A stretch of DNA of 64,000 nt from Thermoleophilia bacterium. Lineage in GTDB: Bacteria; Actinomycetota; Thermoleophilia; BMS3ABIN01. Location: positions 1-64,000 of the forward strand of contig JAGVMV010000040.1 in NCBI GenBank assembly GCA_020053595.1, written 5' to 3'. The translations under genes were made by a program, and so were the position numbers. This document shows positions 24,755 to 34,251 of this stretch, one piece after another. Numbering within the stretch: position 1 is the stretch's first letter; each line of letters opens with the position of its first letter. The notes beneath the pieces were generated by a model. It saw only the letters and a list, made by a program, of their open reading frames with translations, had not been told where the DNA came from and did no database searches.

Positions 24755-27151
24755 TTGAACGAACTTTTGGGTACCCCTATTTTTCGGCGACTAAGCACCA
24801 AGATGGTGGCGGGCTTCGTCGCCATCATGGTTATCTTCTCGACCGTAGGACTTGTCGTCTCGCGTGAGGTCAATGAAACCAGGTCCAAAGCGAATGAGGC
24901 TCTGGACCGGGCCGGGGCCGTGCTGCATATGGAAGAGGTCAAGTTGGCCGCGGGTGACCAGATACAGGCCCACTACGAACTGCTCCTCGAAAACCAGGAA
25001 AACAAGATCGCCTATTTCGATGATGCGCGCAGCCGTCGTGATAGTGCGATTGCAGAGGCCCGAAAGCATGCTGGCACACCCCAGGAACTGGAATGGTTCG
25101 ACAAGCTTGAATCGGCGGCCGCTCAGTTCGACGATAACTTTCTCAACCAGCTCGTTCCTGCCTGGCGCTCCGGCGATCGGCCCAGGGCGCTGCTAACGGA
25201 AAAGCGGTCAGATGAGCTGCTGCAGGAGGTCGTCAATTACAGCAGCCTGCTTGCGGAAGACTTTAATAAGCGTAATCAGGAGGCGCAAATTGCCGCCAAT
25301 ACTGCCGCCACCCAGGCAAGATCCTATATCTTCTTCGCCGCGATCGCCGGCGTCGGCCTCAGCCTGTTGATAACCATTATCGCAGCCCGCCGTCTGAGCC
25401 GGCCGGTTCGGGAGCTCAACGAAGCCAGCATCGCCATGACCCACGGTGATCTGAACAGAAGAGTTCAGGTCGATACAAAAGACGAAATTGCCAGCCTGGG
25501 TGATTCCTTCAACCTGATGGCGGATTTCATCCAGTACAAGTTTGAGCAACTCACCCATCTTTCTGATATTGCTTTGGCTGTCAGCTCCGAGCTTGACTGG
25601 GAGCGAGTGGTCGGCATCGTGATGGAAAAAGGGATGGAGCTTACCAACTCGCAGGCTGCGGCCATCGCGCTTTATGACGAGGAGCGCGGTGAATTCACTG
25701 ATACCTACACCAGGGGTCTGAGCGATATCTTTGTCAGCAAGATGCAATTTCGCAAGGGTGGCCTGGCGGAAGAGGTTCTGCTGGGAGATCAGGCTGTATT
25801 CAGTGACGACGCTCAGGCCAGGCATCGGCTTAGCAAGTTGACCCGAATCGAGGGTATCAAGGCATTCATCTGCCTGCCGCTGAAGGTACGCAAGAAGAAG
25901 CTGGGCGTTTTATATGTTTACAGCAAGGAAGTAGAAGCTTACGGGCGCGATGAGCACTCGGTGCTTTCGATCCTCTCCAACCAGGCCGCGATAGCCATCC
26001 AGAACGCGCTCATCTTCGAACAGAGTCAGGAGGAAGCGGTCACCGATGGGCTTACCGGCCTCTACAACCAGCGTTATTTCTATTCCCGCCTGCGCGAGGA
26101 GATCGATCGGTCCACCCGAAACAAGAAGCCGTTATCGATCATTTTCTGCGACCTCGACCGCTTTAAGAGCTTTAACGATATGAACGGCCATGCCCTGGGC
26201 GATCAGGCTCTCAAAGAAGTATCCCGCATTATTACCGAATCCAAGCGCGCTATCGATATAGCTGCCCGCTACGGCGGCGAAGAGTTTGCAATCATCCTGC
26301 CTGATACTGACACCTCCGGCGCCCAGATCATTGCCCATCGCATACGGCGCCGGGTTGCCGGGTTCGCCTTTAACGTCAAGTCGCGCCACGGATCACCGCT
26401 TACTACCAGCGTCGGGGTTGCAAGTATTCCCGGGGATGCCAATCACGCCATCGACCTTGTCGACAAGGCTGACTGGTCCATGTATTACGGCAAACGGCAG
26501 GGTGGAAATCGTGTCACCCTCTTCCACGAAGAGTCTGGTGATTATGGCCGCACCCCCCTGGAAGAGCTGGTACGCGACGAGCTGCATCTGGCGGCAGTCC
26601 AGGCAATGGCCGCATCGGTGGACGAGCGGAACGTTCACGACCAGCGGCATGCCGAGTCTGTTGCTCGACTCGCGTCAGTGATCGCGGCCGAGATGAAAAT
26701 GGATGAAGACGACATCCACAGGATCAGGGTCGCGGGCCTGCTTCACGACATTGGTCTTGTCACGGTGCCGGAAGAGATCATCAACAAACGGGATCATCTT
26801 AGTGCCGATGAGTGGCGAAGGATCAAGGAGCACCCCGAGGTCGGTGAAACCATTCTCAAGCACATTGCCAGCCTGGAAAGTTTTTTACCGATGGTGCGGC
26901 ACCATCACGAGCACTACGACGGAGCCGGTTACCCGGACGGTCTGGCAAAAGAAAAAATTCCACTCGGCGCGCGCATCCTGGCAGTTGCCGACGCTTTCCA
27001 GGCCATGATCAGTGATCGTCCATATCGCCGGGCGCTGACGACCGATCAGGCGCTGGCGGAATTGCAGATGAGCTCGGGGACCCAGTTTGATCCGGAAATC
27101 GTAGAAACGTTCATATCATTGTTCAGGAATCTTCAGGAAAAAGTATCCTAG
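24755..27151 (+). CDS. HAMP-GAF-GGDEF-HD-GYP membrane signalling protein
   Basis: About 798 residues. Two membrane helices (MVAGFVAIMVIFSTVGLVV and FFAAIAGVGLSLLITII) flank a four-helix extracellular sensor. HAMP, GAF (about 270-425), GGDEF (about 430-600) and HD-GYP (about 610-795) follow. The diguanylate cyclase site is RYGGEEF, and the phosphodiesterase has LLHDIG and HHEHYDGAGYP. Both look intact, so it could make and degrade cyclic-di-GMP. The start is uncertain: TTG 24755 has GAGGG 4 nt upstream, while the open frame extends to 24653 with an unlikely N-terminus. The HD-GYP half resembles the protein at 5865. Confidence 0.88.
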   Translation: MNELLGTPIFRRLSTKMVAGFVAIMVIFSTVGLVVSREVNETRSKANEALDRAGAVLHMEEVKLAAGDQIQAHYELLLENQENKIAYFDDARSRRDSAIAEARKHAGTPQELEWFDKLESAAAQFDDNFLNQLVPAWRSGDRPRALLTEKRSDELLQEVVNYSSLLAEDFNKRNQEAQIAANTAATQARSYIFFAAIAGVGLSLLITIIAARRLSRPVRELNEASIAMTHGDLNRRVQVDTKDEIASLGDSFNLMADFIQYKFEQLTHLSDIALAVSSELDWERVVGIVMEKGMELTNSQAAAIALYDEERGEFTDTYTRGLSDIFVSKMQFRKGGLAEEVLLGDQAVFSDDAQARHRLSKLTRIEGIKAFICLPLKVRKKKLGVLYVYSKEVEAYGRDEHSVLSILSNQAAIAIQNALIFEQSQEEAVTDGLTGLYNQRYFYSRLREEIDRSTRNKKPLSIIFCDLDRFKSFNDMNGHALGDQALKEVSRIITESKRAIDIAARYGGEEFAIILPDTDTSGAQIIAHRIRRRVAGFAFNVKSRHGSPLTTSVGVASIPGDANHAIDLVDKADWSMYYGKRQGGNRVTLFHEESGDYGRTPLEELVRDELHLAAVQAMAASVDERNVHDQRHAESVARLASVIAAEMKMDEDDIHRIRVAGLLHDIGLVTVPEEIINKRDHLSADEWRRIKEHPEVGETILKHIASLESFLPMVRHHHEHYDGAGYPDGLAKEKIPLGARILAVADAFQAMISDRPYRRALTTDQALAELQMSSGTQFDPEIVETFISLFRNLQEKVS

Positions 27152-27199
27152 GAGCCGGGTAATCGGTGCCGATTGGCTGAAGCTTCTGTCGCGCCGTCT

Positions 27200-27949
27200 T
27201 TACTCTCTTTCCCGCAAAGTCAGGCTCGCCGAAGCCAGCAGTACCACACCAATGCCCACCAGGACGAAAAACGGCAACAGCTGGCCGAAGAAAGACCCTC
27301 CCTGCAGCACTACTCCCCTTAGTACTTCCACGGCGTAACGAAGCGGTATCAGGTAGCTGCACCATTGCAGGGCTGTGGGCAGGTCGTCAATGGGTATCGC
27401 TATACCGGAAATCAACGCCGAAGGCAGAACCACCATCGGGATGAATGGAATAACCTGGCCCTCATTTCGGGCGAAGTTGGAGATAAAAACCCCCAATCCC
27501 ACAGAGACAATGGCCAGCGCGAGTACCGTTAAAACAATGGCGGCGATGTCAGGGGTAAGGTTGATATCAAAAAGATAACCGGTGAGGACCAGGACGAGTG
27601 CCGTCTGCACCGCGGCGATAGTGGTGTAGCCGGCTATATAGCCGAGCACTATCTCCCGGCGGCGGTAACCGTAGACGAACATGCGGGCAAGCGTTCCGGT
27701 CACCCGGTCCCTTACCAGAACGATTGTCGAGAGTATATAGGCCAGGAAGTGGACGAGGTAAGCGGCGAAAAGGATAGAGTAATCGGAGATGCGCACGTTC
27801 AGCCGCGCCAGCCCGGGCAGAGACTCAAAGACGTATTTGATCAGCAGCATAAGCAGCAACGGTACGACCAGCGAAAGGACAAGGAAGCGACGGTCACGCA
27901 GGAACTGACGGTTGATGCGAATAGCGATCAGGTTGATATTGCGGATCAT
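27200..27949 (-). CDS. ABC-2 type transporter permease
   Basis: A 249-residue membrane protein with six predicted helices and the ABC-2 pattern: an amphipathic start (IRNINLIAIRINRQFLRDRR), YVFESLPGL, and the late PLRYAVEVLRGVVLQG motif. It is the partner of the ATPase directly upstream, with a 4-nt ATGA overlap. The substrate is unknown; such pairs usually export drugs, lipids or polysaccharide. It ends 49 nt from the convergent GGDEF/HD-GYP gene with no clear terminator between them. Confidence 0.9.
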   Translation of the reverse strand: MIRNINLIAIRINRQFLRDRRFLVLSLVVPLLLMLLIKYVFESLPGLARLNVRISDYSILFAAYLVHFLAYILSTIVLVRDRVTGTLARMFVYGYRRREIVLGYIAGYTTIAAVQTALVLVLTGYLFDINLTPDIAAIVLTVLALAIVSVGLGVFISNFARNEGQVIPFIPMVVLPSALISGIAIPIDDLPTALQWCSYLIPLRYAVEVLRGVVLQGGSFFGQLLPFFVLVGIGVVLLASASLTLRERE

Positions 27950-28830
27950 TTTGTTTGCCGTTCCTTCGCCTGAGGTTCACCAATGAGGTCGAGAATGACA
28001 TCTTCCAGGCTTTGCCGTTTAAGGGAGATCCGCTTTACCTGTGAGCCCAGGCCATACTCCGCCAGCAACCGTGGCAACGCGCTCTCGTAATCAGCCACCT
28101 CTTCAACGCGTTGCCCGTCTTCCAGCTCCAGCGTCACCCGGGCTTTACCCCGGCCGCGAATGGTTCCGGGCGTCTCGTTGACGAGCATTTTGCCGCCCAT
28201 GACCACAGCTATCCGGTCGCAACGCTGGGCTTCGTCCATCTGGTTGGTGCTGAGAAATATTGTGCGGCCCCGGTTCCGCAGTTCGGTGAAATGCTCCCAG
28301 AAATCCTTCCGGAGGGCCGGATCGACTCCAGCAGTGGGTTCGTCCAGGATCAGCAATTCCGGGTCATGCAGCAGGGCGCAGGCCAGAGAAATCCGCTGGC
28401 GCATGCCTCCGGAAAAAGTATAGAGAGGATCATCGCGGCGATTCCAGAGCTGCACGAACTCGAGCACTTCCCGCAGACGTTCCTGTAGGTCCGGCAGGTG
28501 GAAGCCGCCGCCGAAGAAACGCAGATTCTCCGCCGGGCTCAGGTCATCATACAGGGAGGGCGTCTGGGGCATATAGCCCAGTCGCTTTCGGACTGCATAG
28601 CGGTCGTGACCAGCCTCGAGTCCGAACACCCGTATGTTGCCGCGGTCGGGCTTGAGGATACCGCAAATAGCCTTGATCAGCGTGGTCTTGCCCGAGCCGT
28701 TGGGACCCAAAAGGCCGAAGACCTGTGCCGGGGCTACCGTGAGGTTAGTGCCATCGAGCGCCCGGATAGCGCCATAGCTTTTGTGAAGGTCTTCGATCTC
28801 AATGGTTTTTTCCAGGCTTTCCACCGTCAT
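27946..28830 (-). CDS. ABC exporter ATP-binding protein
   Basis: A 294-residue ATPase of the DrrA/CcmA type. Walker A is GPNGSGKTT, the signature is FSGGMRQR, Walker B is LLILDEPTAG, and a switch His is absent from STNQMDEAQ, where Asn replaces the usual His-type residue. The C-terminal extension (LELEDGQRVEEVADYESALP) is typical of this subgroup. It powers the permease encoded next to it. Start ATG 28830. Confidence 0.92.
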   Translation of the reverse strand: MTVESLEKTIEIEDLHKSYGAIRALDGTNLTVAPAQVFGLLGPNGSGKTTLIKAICGILKPDRGNIRVFGLEAGHDRYAVRKRLGYMPQTPSLYDDLSPAENLRFFGGGFHLPDLQERLREVLEFVQLWNRRDDPLYTFSGGMRQRISLACALLHDPELLILDEPTAGVDPALRKDFWEHFTELRNRGRTIFLSTNQMDEAQRCDRIAVVMGGKMLVNETPGTIRGRGKARVTLELEDGQRVEEVADYESALPRLLAEYGLGSQVKRISLKRQSLEDVILDLIGEPQAKERQTK

Positions 28831-28882
28831 GGTTTTGACCCTGGCCTATCCACTGGTTCCGGGAAGACGCCAGCCACGTAGC

Positions 28883-29149
28883 TCAGCTGCCGCTTTCGAA
28901 CGATATCCCGAATTTTCGGGCGAATTCATCAGCCTTGAGATTTTCCCAATCCTGCTTCACCAGTTCAACCTCTTGCTGCTCGACCGAGTTCCCCAATTGA
29001 TAGCGTGTGTGGAGATATTTGAGCACATTTCCATCCAGGTCAGAAACTTCAACCACCTTGTCATTTCTGCCGGCGGGAAGGATCCTGATATGGAAGAGGT
29101 CGCGCGCCTGGCGCGAGTCGTTTGCATTGTTTCCGGAATCAGGGCTCAT
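28883..29149 (-). CDS. Small hypothetical protein (88 aa)
   Basis: An 88-residue soluble protein, charged, with a possible beta start (HIRILPAGRNDKVVEVSDLDG) and a helical end (EQQEVELVKQDWENLKADEF). I do not recognise it. It begins 7 nt after the CCA-adding enzyme stop on the same strand and lacks its own Shine-Dalgarno, so coupling is likely. Coding character is supported by its tight fit between two genes. Confidence 0.6.
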   Translation of the reverse strand: MSPDSGNNANDSRQARDLFHIRILPAGRNDKVVEVSDLDGNVLKYLHTRYQLGNSVEQQEVELVKQDWENLKADEFARKFGISFESGS

Positions 29150-29155
29150 GGGAGA

Positions 29156-30592
29156 TTATTCTACGCCGCCGCCGGCCGGGCGGGAGCTGTTTTCGCTGTT
29201 CCGTGATACCAGTTTACGCGCCAGGGTCAATGCCTGCTCGCGACTTACGATGTTGCCGAGCTCCCGCTCATTCTGAATCTGATCCAATAGTTCGCCGACC
29301 GTGGGGCCGGGACCGATTCCCAGATCCCGCATGAGCTCATTGCCGGAAACAAGCGCCGGCAGCGGCTGGGTTTCTTCCCGGGTGAAAGCCTGCTCCATCA
29401 GGCTGCGGGCGAGGCCCAGGTGGTGATCGATATCCTTTTCGCTGACCCTTACACCGCGTACCGCCTGCCGGTCGGAAACCGAGAGCAGGATGGCTTCGAT
29501 GGACCAGGGCTCAGTGGCCTTGAGGTAGCGAAGGCGGGCCCGGTCGCTGGGAATTTCTTCCTGCAGCAGACCCTCGAAACGCATGTGTCGGCGCACCAGG
29601 TGCGTTACGGCCTTTCTGGCTTCGTTGCTGACCTTGAAGCGGGTCAGGATATCATCAGCCAGATCAGCGCCGAGACGGTCGTGCTCGAAAAAGCGCACCT
29701 GCCCGTCTTCGTCGATGAAGCGGCAGTGAGGTTTGGCGATGTCGTGGAAAAGGGCGGCGAGGATGAGGACAAGACGGCAATCAGCGTCGCCGGCGATTCC
29801 CCGATTGATCCGTTTACTTATCGCATGGCCTCGGCCGGGGAAGAAAAACTCTGGATCGTCGAGTTCGTTTTCGAGCGCCTCAACGGAAACCAGCACATGA
29901 TTAAAGACATCCAGGTGGTGGTATTCGTTCTGGGTAACGCCCTTGAGTGCGGTTAGTTCGGGCAGAAGGACTTCCAGCAGGCCGAGCTCATCCAGACGCG
30001 CCACGGATGCCGAAACGCCCGGCGCTGCCAGTATCCGCGAGAGCTCCAGGAAGATGCGCTCCGCAGCAGGGTTGGAAGCCAGCGTCGCTCTGGAGGAGAT
30101 CAGCCGTGCCAGGGACGGACCGATCACCAGCTTGTGGGTCTTTTCCAGTCGGGGGGCACGGAGCAGGCGTAGCGGATCGTTGTCAAAGATGGAATCATTT
30201 ACCGGCACCAACTCCCGACCGGCCAGGTGGGCGCCGCCGCCGAAGGGGTCGATGACCCTTTTCCCTCCGGGGAGTTCCACCGCCATGGCGTTCACGGTGA
30301 AGTCCCGCTCCCCCAGGTCTTCGACGATGTGCCCGCCACGCAGGGCGGCGAAATCGTAGTTGACGAGGCCGTCGGCGCTGATGGCGCGGCAGGTCATGAA
30401 TTCCCCGGACATTATGAAAAAGCTGCCGCCGATCGAATCAGCGAACTTCATGGCCAAAGGTTCCGGAGGTCCGGGCGTCACCAGGTCGATGTCGTAGGGA
30501 TCCCGGCCCAGCATCAGATCACGCACCGTACCACCCGCCAGCCAGGCGTTCTGGCCGGCAGCCGCCAGAAAATCGATGACGGTGGTGAGCAC
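29156..30592 (-). CDS. CCA-adding-type nucleotidyltransferase with HD domain
   Basis: A 478-residue protein of the class II tRNA nucleotidyltransferase/poly(A) polymerase family. AWLAGGTVRDLMLGRDPYDIDLV carries the GG and DxD motifs (the span is residues 17-39), followed by ERDFTVNAMA. An HD domain in the second half has LFHDIAKP and HHLDVFNHV. It probably matures or repairs tRNA 3' ends, although both tRNAs here encode CCA. GTG 30592 is used, as no upstream start fits after the alr stop. It is the gene after alr in a long minus-strand run. Confidence 0.85.
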   Translation of the reverse strand: MLTTVIDFLAAAGQNAWLAGGTVRDLMLGRDPYDIDLVTPGPPEPLAMKFADSIGGSFFIMSGEFMTCRAISADGLVNYDFAALRGGHIVEDLGERDFTVNAMAVELPGGKRVIDPFGGGAHLAGRELVPVNDSIFDNDPLRLLRAPRLEKTHKLVIGPSLARLISSRATLASNPAAERIFLELSRILAAPGVSASVARLDELGLLEVLLPELTALKGVTQNEYHHLDVFNHVLVSVEALENELDDPEFFFPGRGHAISKRINRGIAGDADCRLVLILAALFHDIAKPHCRFIDEDGQVRFFEHDRLGADLADDILTRFKVSNEARKAVTHLVRRHMRFEGLLQEEIPSDRARLRYLKATEPWSIEAILLSVSDRQAVRGVRVSEKDIDHHLGLARSLMEQAFTREETQPLPALVSGNELMRDLGIGPGPTVGELLDQIQNERELGNIVSREQALTLARKLVSRNSENSSRPAGGGVE

Positions 30593-30612
30593 CGGTGTTT
30601 CCAGGTCGATAT

Positions 30613-31722
30613 CTATCCCGTGTACCTTCTTTCCACCCGGGGGGATAAGTTGCAGGTGACTTCGTAGTTGATGGTGTCAAGCAGGCTCGCCATCTCCTCG
30701 ACAGTGATGGACTCGTCGCCCTGCCTGCCGATCAGCACGACCTCTTCGCCGCCGCGCAGATTGTGAGCGGGGCCCAGGTCGACGGTGATCTGGTCCATGG
30801 AAACCCGGCCGACGACGGGATACGAGCGGCCGCCGGCCAGCACGCGGCCCCGGTTGGAGAGGCGCCGGCTGAAACCGTCACCGTATCCGATCGGGATGAT
30901 GCCGATACTGGTGCGCCGGGGAGCCGTCCAGGTGCAGCCGTAGCCGACACTGTCACCCTCGGCGAGCTCCTTGATGTCAGCCAGGTAGGAAGTCAGGGAG
31001 AGTGCCGGCTTCAGACCATCGGCGGTGGCATCGGTCTGGAAGGGTGAAAGGCCGTAGATGGCGATGCCACAACGCACCAGGTTGAAATGTGACTCAGGAA
31101 AGCGAATAGTAGCGGCGCTGTTGGCGGCGTGGAAGATTGGTGTATAGCCGGTGGTGAGAACCGTTTGCGCCACGTCCTCAAAACTGTGGAGCTGGAAACG
31201 GAAGAAATCGTCATCTTCCTCGTCGGCGGTGGCGAAGTGGGTCATCACCCCGGCAAGCTCCACTTCGGGGGCCGGTTCGACCAGGTCGAGGAATTCCACC
31301 AGCTGGCGAGGGTAAAGCCCCAGCCGCCGCATGCCGGTATCCACTTTGATGTGGCAACGCAGCTGCTCGTTCTTCCCGTGGGCGACTTTCATCAGGGTTC
31401 TGAGAAAGGGAAGGGTCCAGATGAGCACTTCAGCCCTGGCGGCGATGGCCTCGCTGATCTCGTCTCCGGCCAGTGGCCCCAGCACGATCACGGGGCAGGT
31501 GAAGCCCGCCTCCCGGAGCCGTGCGGCTTCGCCGACGGTGGCGACTCCCAGTATTGTCGCGCCCGCTTCCAGGCTGGCCCGGGCTACCGGCTCTTCGCCA
31601 TGACCGTAACCATTGGCCTTGACTACCGCCATCAGGTTGCAGCCGCGCGTCAGACGCTGGCGGAGCGCCCCCACATTGTGCCGCACGCATTCGAGATCGA
31701 CTGTTGCCAGCGCGCGGGACAA
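30613..31722 (-). CDS. alr: Alanine racemase
   Basis: A 369-residue PLP enzyme making D-alanine for peptidoglycan. The PLP lysine is Lys35 in VVKANGYGHG, and DSVGYGCTW carries the second catalytic Tyr region. HIKVDTGMRRLG and the C-terminal VSMDQITVDLG are family marks. The start is TTG 31722, 3 nt after the CBS gene stop, so coupled. It is flanked by nnr, CBS and CCA genes; alr next to nnr is a common bacterial pairing. Confidence 0.95.
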   Translation of the reverse strand: MSRALATVDLECVRHNVGALRQRLTRGCNLMAVVKANGYGHGEEPVARASLEAGATILGVATVGEAARLREAGFTCPVIVLGPLAGDEISEAIAARAEVLIWTLPFLRTLMKVAHGKNEQLRCHIKVDTGMRRLGLYPRQLVEFLDLVEPAPEVELAGVMTHFATADEEDDDFFRFQLHSFEDVAQTVLTTGYTPIFHAANSAATIRFPESHFNLVRCGIAIYGLSPFQTDATADGLKPALSLTSYLADIKELAEGDSVGYGCTWTAPRRTSIGIIPIGYGDGFSRRLSNRGRVLAGGRSYPVVGRVSMDQITVDLGPAHNLRGGEEVVLIGRQGDESITVEEMASLLDTINYEVTCNLSPRVERRYTG

Positions 31723-31725
31723 GGA

Positions 31726-32184
31726 TCAGCCTTTGGCCATAGCCCGCACCACGTCGGCGCGGGTGATGATCCCGACGAGAATATCGCCATCCAGCACCGG
31801 CAACCGGTTTACCTTCCTGTCGGTCAGGAGGGTGGCGATTTCGTGGAGCGGCGCCTCTTTTTGCACCGTGATCACCTCGGTGGTCATGATTTCCCTCACC
31901 GAAGAGGCGGCGGCTTTTTCCAGCCTCTCCTCATACTTCTTGATGCTTTCCAGGTAGATGATGTTGCCCAGCAGCTCTATGTAATGGGGAAAATGGATGT
32001 CGGCGTCCTGGGAAACCAGGTCGCCCTCGGAGACGATACCCACTACACGGTTCTGGTTGTCGATCACCGGTGCGCCGCTGATCTTTTTCTTCGCCAGCAG
32101 CGCGGCCAGCTCCTGAACCGAGTCGTCTTCCTTCACGGTAAATACCGGAGACCTCATGATGTCGGCAGCGGTCAGATCGTTCAA
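31726..32184 (-). CDS. CBS-domain-pair protein
   Basis: A 152-residue protein made only of two CBS motifs (IMRSPVFTVKEDDSVQELA and IMTTEVITVQKEAPLHEIA). Each ends in a nucleotide-pocket strand (VVGIVSEGDLV and LVGIITRADVV). Such Bateman modules bind adenosine nucleotides and act as energy sensors. The start is TTG 32184 with GGAAGG about 6 nt upstream. It sits between nnr and alr, so it is probably co-expressed with wall and repair genes; the partner protein is unknown. Confidence 0.88.
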   Translation of the reverse strand: MNDLTAADIMRSPVFTVKEDDSVQELAALLAKKKISGAPVIDNQNRVVGIVSEGDLVSQDADIHFPHYIELLGNIIYLESIKKYEERLEKAAASSVREIMTTEVITVQKEAPLHEIATLLTDRKVNRLPVLDGDILVGIITRADVVRAMAKG

Positions 32185-32208
32185 AGCGGTCCTTCCTTTC
32201 GGGGCCTG

Positions 32209-33804
32209 TTAATCTTCTTCCTGCAGGCTGGCCAATGCCAGCGGCAGATAGTTTATCAGGTCTGAAGCTATGAGGTTGTCTTCGCCGGTCTTTTCGGTGG
32301 CCAGGTCGGCGGACAGCCCGTGGATGAACGCGCCGGCCGCGGCGGCGTCGAAAGCTCGCAGTCCCTTGGCCAGCAGGGTGGCGATGATGCCGGTGAGCAC
32401 ATCGCCGGCTCCCGCCGTGGCCAGCCCCGGATTACCGGAGGGGTTCAGAACGGTCTCCCGGCCGTTGGTGATGATAGTGGAGGATCCTTTGAGCACAACG
32501 ATGGCGCCCGATTTTTTCGCCGCCATCTTTGCCATGGCCAGGCGGTGGGTTTTCACTTCCGCGGAATCCACTTCAAGCAAGCGGGCGAGCTCCCCCGCGT
32601 GGGGGGTGAGCACGGTTGGCGCCTGGCGGCGCCTCAGGGCCGAAAGTTTGCCGGACATGGCAAAGAGGCCGTCGGCGTCCAGGACAATCGGCAGGGTTGA
32701 CCTGGCGATGAATTTTTCAACCAGCGCGATGCTTTCGTGATCGCGGCCGAGGCCGGGTCCCAGTGCGACACAGTCGAATCCGTCAGCGGCGGCAAGCAGC
32801 CGCTCCAGCGCCTTTTCCGCCAGGTGGCCTGAACCGGTGTCGGCCAGGGGAAGCGTCATCACCTCGAGCAGCTTCTGTTCGAATATCGGGTTGAGGCTGG
32901 AGGGTACAGCCGCCGTGACCACGCCGGCACCGGTGCGAAGGGCCGCTTCCGAGGCCAGGCAGGCGGCGCCGGTAAGCCCGGTGGAGCCTCCGGCGACCAT
33001 CACGCGGCCGACGCTGAACTTGTTGTCGTAATCCATCTTGGGTGGCACCAGCAAAGCCGTTTCGCCGCCGTCCGCGAGGAAATGGTCCGCGTCGGCGGAG
33101 AGTTCCTGGGGGATGCCGATGTCGGCGAGGATGAGGTCGCCGGTCAGGAAGCTTCCCGGCGCCACGAAATGGCCGACCTTGGGAGCGTGGAAGGTGACGG
33201 TGGCGTCGGCGGCAAGGCTCCTGGTGCCAGCCTCGCCGGTAGAGGCGTCCACGCCGGAGGCGATATCGACAGCCAGAACGGGAGCGCCGCCGCGGGCTGC
33301 CGCCTTGGCGGCTGTTGCGATGAACTCGGCTTCCTTGCCCCGGGGCTCTCCGGAAAAGCCGGTACCGAAGATGGCGTCGATGAGGATGCAATCGGTGGAG
33401 AGTGCCCGGGTCAGCACGGCGGCCGAGGGCGAATGATCGACCTCGATGCCCAGTTTCCCCAGGATCTTCAGGTTGACCAGAGCCTCGCTTTTGTACTCTT
33501 TCGCGGCAGCGGTGGTGAAGACCCGCACGCCGGCTCCGGACTGCCATAGATGCCGGGCAATGACGAAACCATCGCCGCCGTTATTGCCCTTGCCCGCCAG
33601 CACCACGAAATAGTGGTGTTCGCAATAATGCTCGAGCAGGTGCTCGGCGACGGCCAGGCCGGCCCGCTCCATCAGGACGACGCCGGGGATGCCGGCGCCC
33701 TTGATGGCCGCGGCATCGGTGCGGCGCATCTGGGCGGCGGTATAGACCGGCAGCCCGTAAATGGTTTCGGAATCGTGATGACCGGAATCTCGTTGCTCAG
33801 CCAT
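32209..33804 (-). CDS. nnr: Bifunctional NAD(P)H-hydrate repair enzyme
   Basis: A 531-residue fusion. The N-terminal NnrE epimerase (about 1-225) has VVLAGKGNNGGDGFVIARHL and AVDIASGVDASTGEAG. The C-terminal NnrD ADP/ATP-dependent dehydratase (about 235-525) has GPGLGRD, LTPHAGELARLL and NPSGNPGLATAGAGDVLTG. It repairs damaged NAD(P)HX. The start is ATG 33804 preceded by GGGGAGG. Upstream are acpS and glmS; acpS-nnr is a frequent pair. Confidence 0.95.
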   Translation of the reverse strand: MAEQRDSGHHDSETIYGLPVYTAAQMRRTDAAAIKGAGIPGVVLMERAGLAVAEHLLEHYCEHHYFVVLAGKGNNGGDGFVIARHLWQSGAGVRVFTTAAAKEYKSEALVNLKILGKLGIEVDHSPSAAVLTRALSTDCILIDAIFGTGFSGEPRGKEAEFIATAAKAAARGGAPVLAVDIASGVDASTGEAGTRSLAADATVTFHAPKVGHFVAPGSFLTGDLILADIGIPQELSADADHFLADGGETALLVPPKMDYDNKFSVGRVMVAGGSTGLTGAACLASEAALRTGAGVVTAAVPSSLNPIFEQKLLEVMTLPLADTGSGHLAEKALERLLAAADGFDCVALGPGLGRDHESIALVEKFIARSTLPIVLDADGLFAMSGKLSALRRRQAPTVLTPHAGELARLLEVDSAEVKTHRLAMAKMAAKKSGAIVVLKGSSTIITNGRETVLNPSGNPGLATAGAGDVLTGIIATLLAKGLRAFDAAAAGAFIHGLSADLATEKTGEDNLIASDLINYLPLALASLQEED

Positions 33805-33884
33805 GAGCCTCCCCGTGTTCGATATTTAATGGCGCCGGATTAAATCAAACCGGCTGGCCGGCGCCCGGGTTCGATGCTGGTCGG

Positions 33885-34247
33885 TCAGGGATACAGCCTG
33901 CGCGCTACCGCCACAGCGACCGAAACCGCGCCGCAGTGGCTTATGGAAAGAGCAAGCTCATCGGCGCCCAACTCGTTTGCCGCAGTCCGGGTGGCGCCGG
34001 TCATGCACACGCCGGGCTTGCCGCCCGAGCCGATCTCGATCTCGCGCCAGGAGCGGACTCCCGTGCCCAGCGCCTTGCCGACCGCCTCCTTGGCGGCGAA
34101 CCGCGCCGCGAAATGCTGCGCCGGGTTTGGTCTTGAAAGACAGTATTCCCGTTCGGACGCGGTAAAAACACGCTCGGCCAGTAGCGGCCGTCTTTCAAGG
34201 GCCTGTGCGAAGCGCTCGTTCTCGATTATGTCGATGCCAATCAACAA
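33885..34247 (-). CDS. acpS: Holo-[acyl-carrier-protein] synthase
   Basis: A 120-residue 4'-phosphopantetheinyl transferase. GIDIIENERF near the start and RFAAKEAVGKALG in the middle hold the Mg- and CoA-binding acidic residues; LSISHCGAVSVAVAV is the C-terminal signature. It activates ACP for fatty acid synthesis. Two consecutive TTG codons (34247 and 34244) can serve as the start. It begins 5 nt after the glmS stop. Confidence 0.95.
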   Translation of the reverse strand: MLIGIDIIENERFAQALERRPLLAERVFTASEREYCLSRPNPAQHFAARFAAKEAVGKALGTGVRSWREIEIGSGGKPGVCMTGATRTAANELGADELALSISHCGAVSVAVAVARRLYP

Positions 34248-34251
34248 GAAT

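Noticed and set aside
31129-32265. A 378-codon frame opposite alr and the CBS gene
   Set aside because: Two well-supported genes occupy the other strand; the His/Gly-rich product is typical of a shadow.
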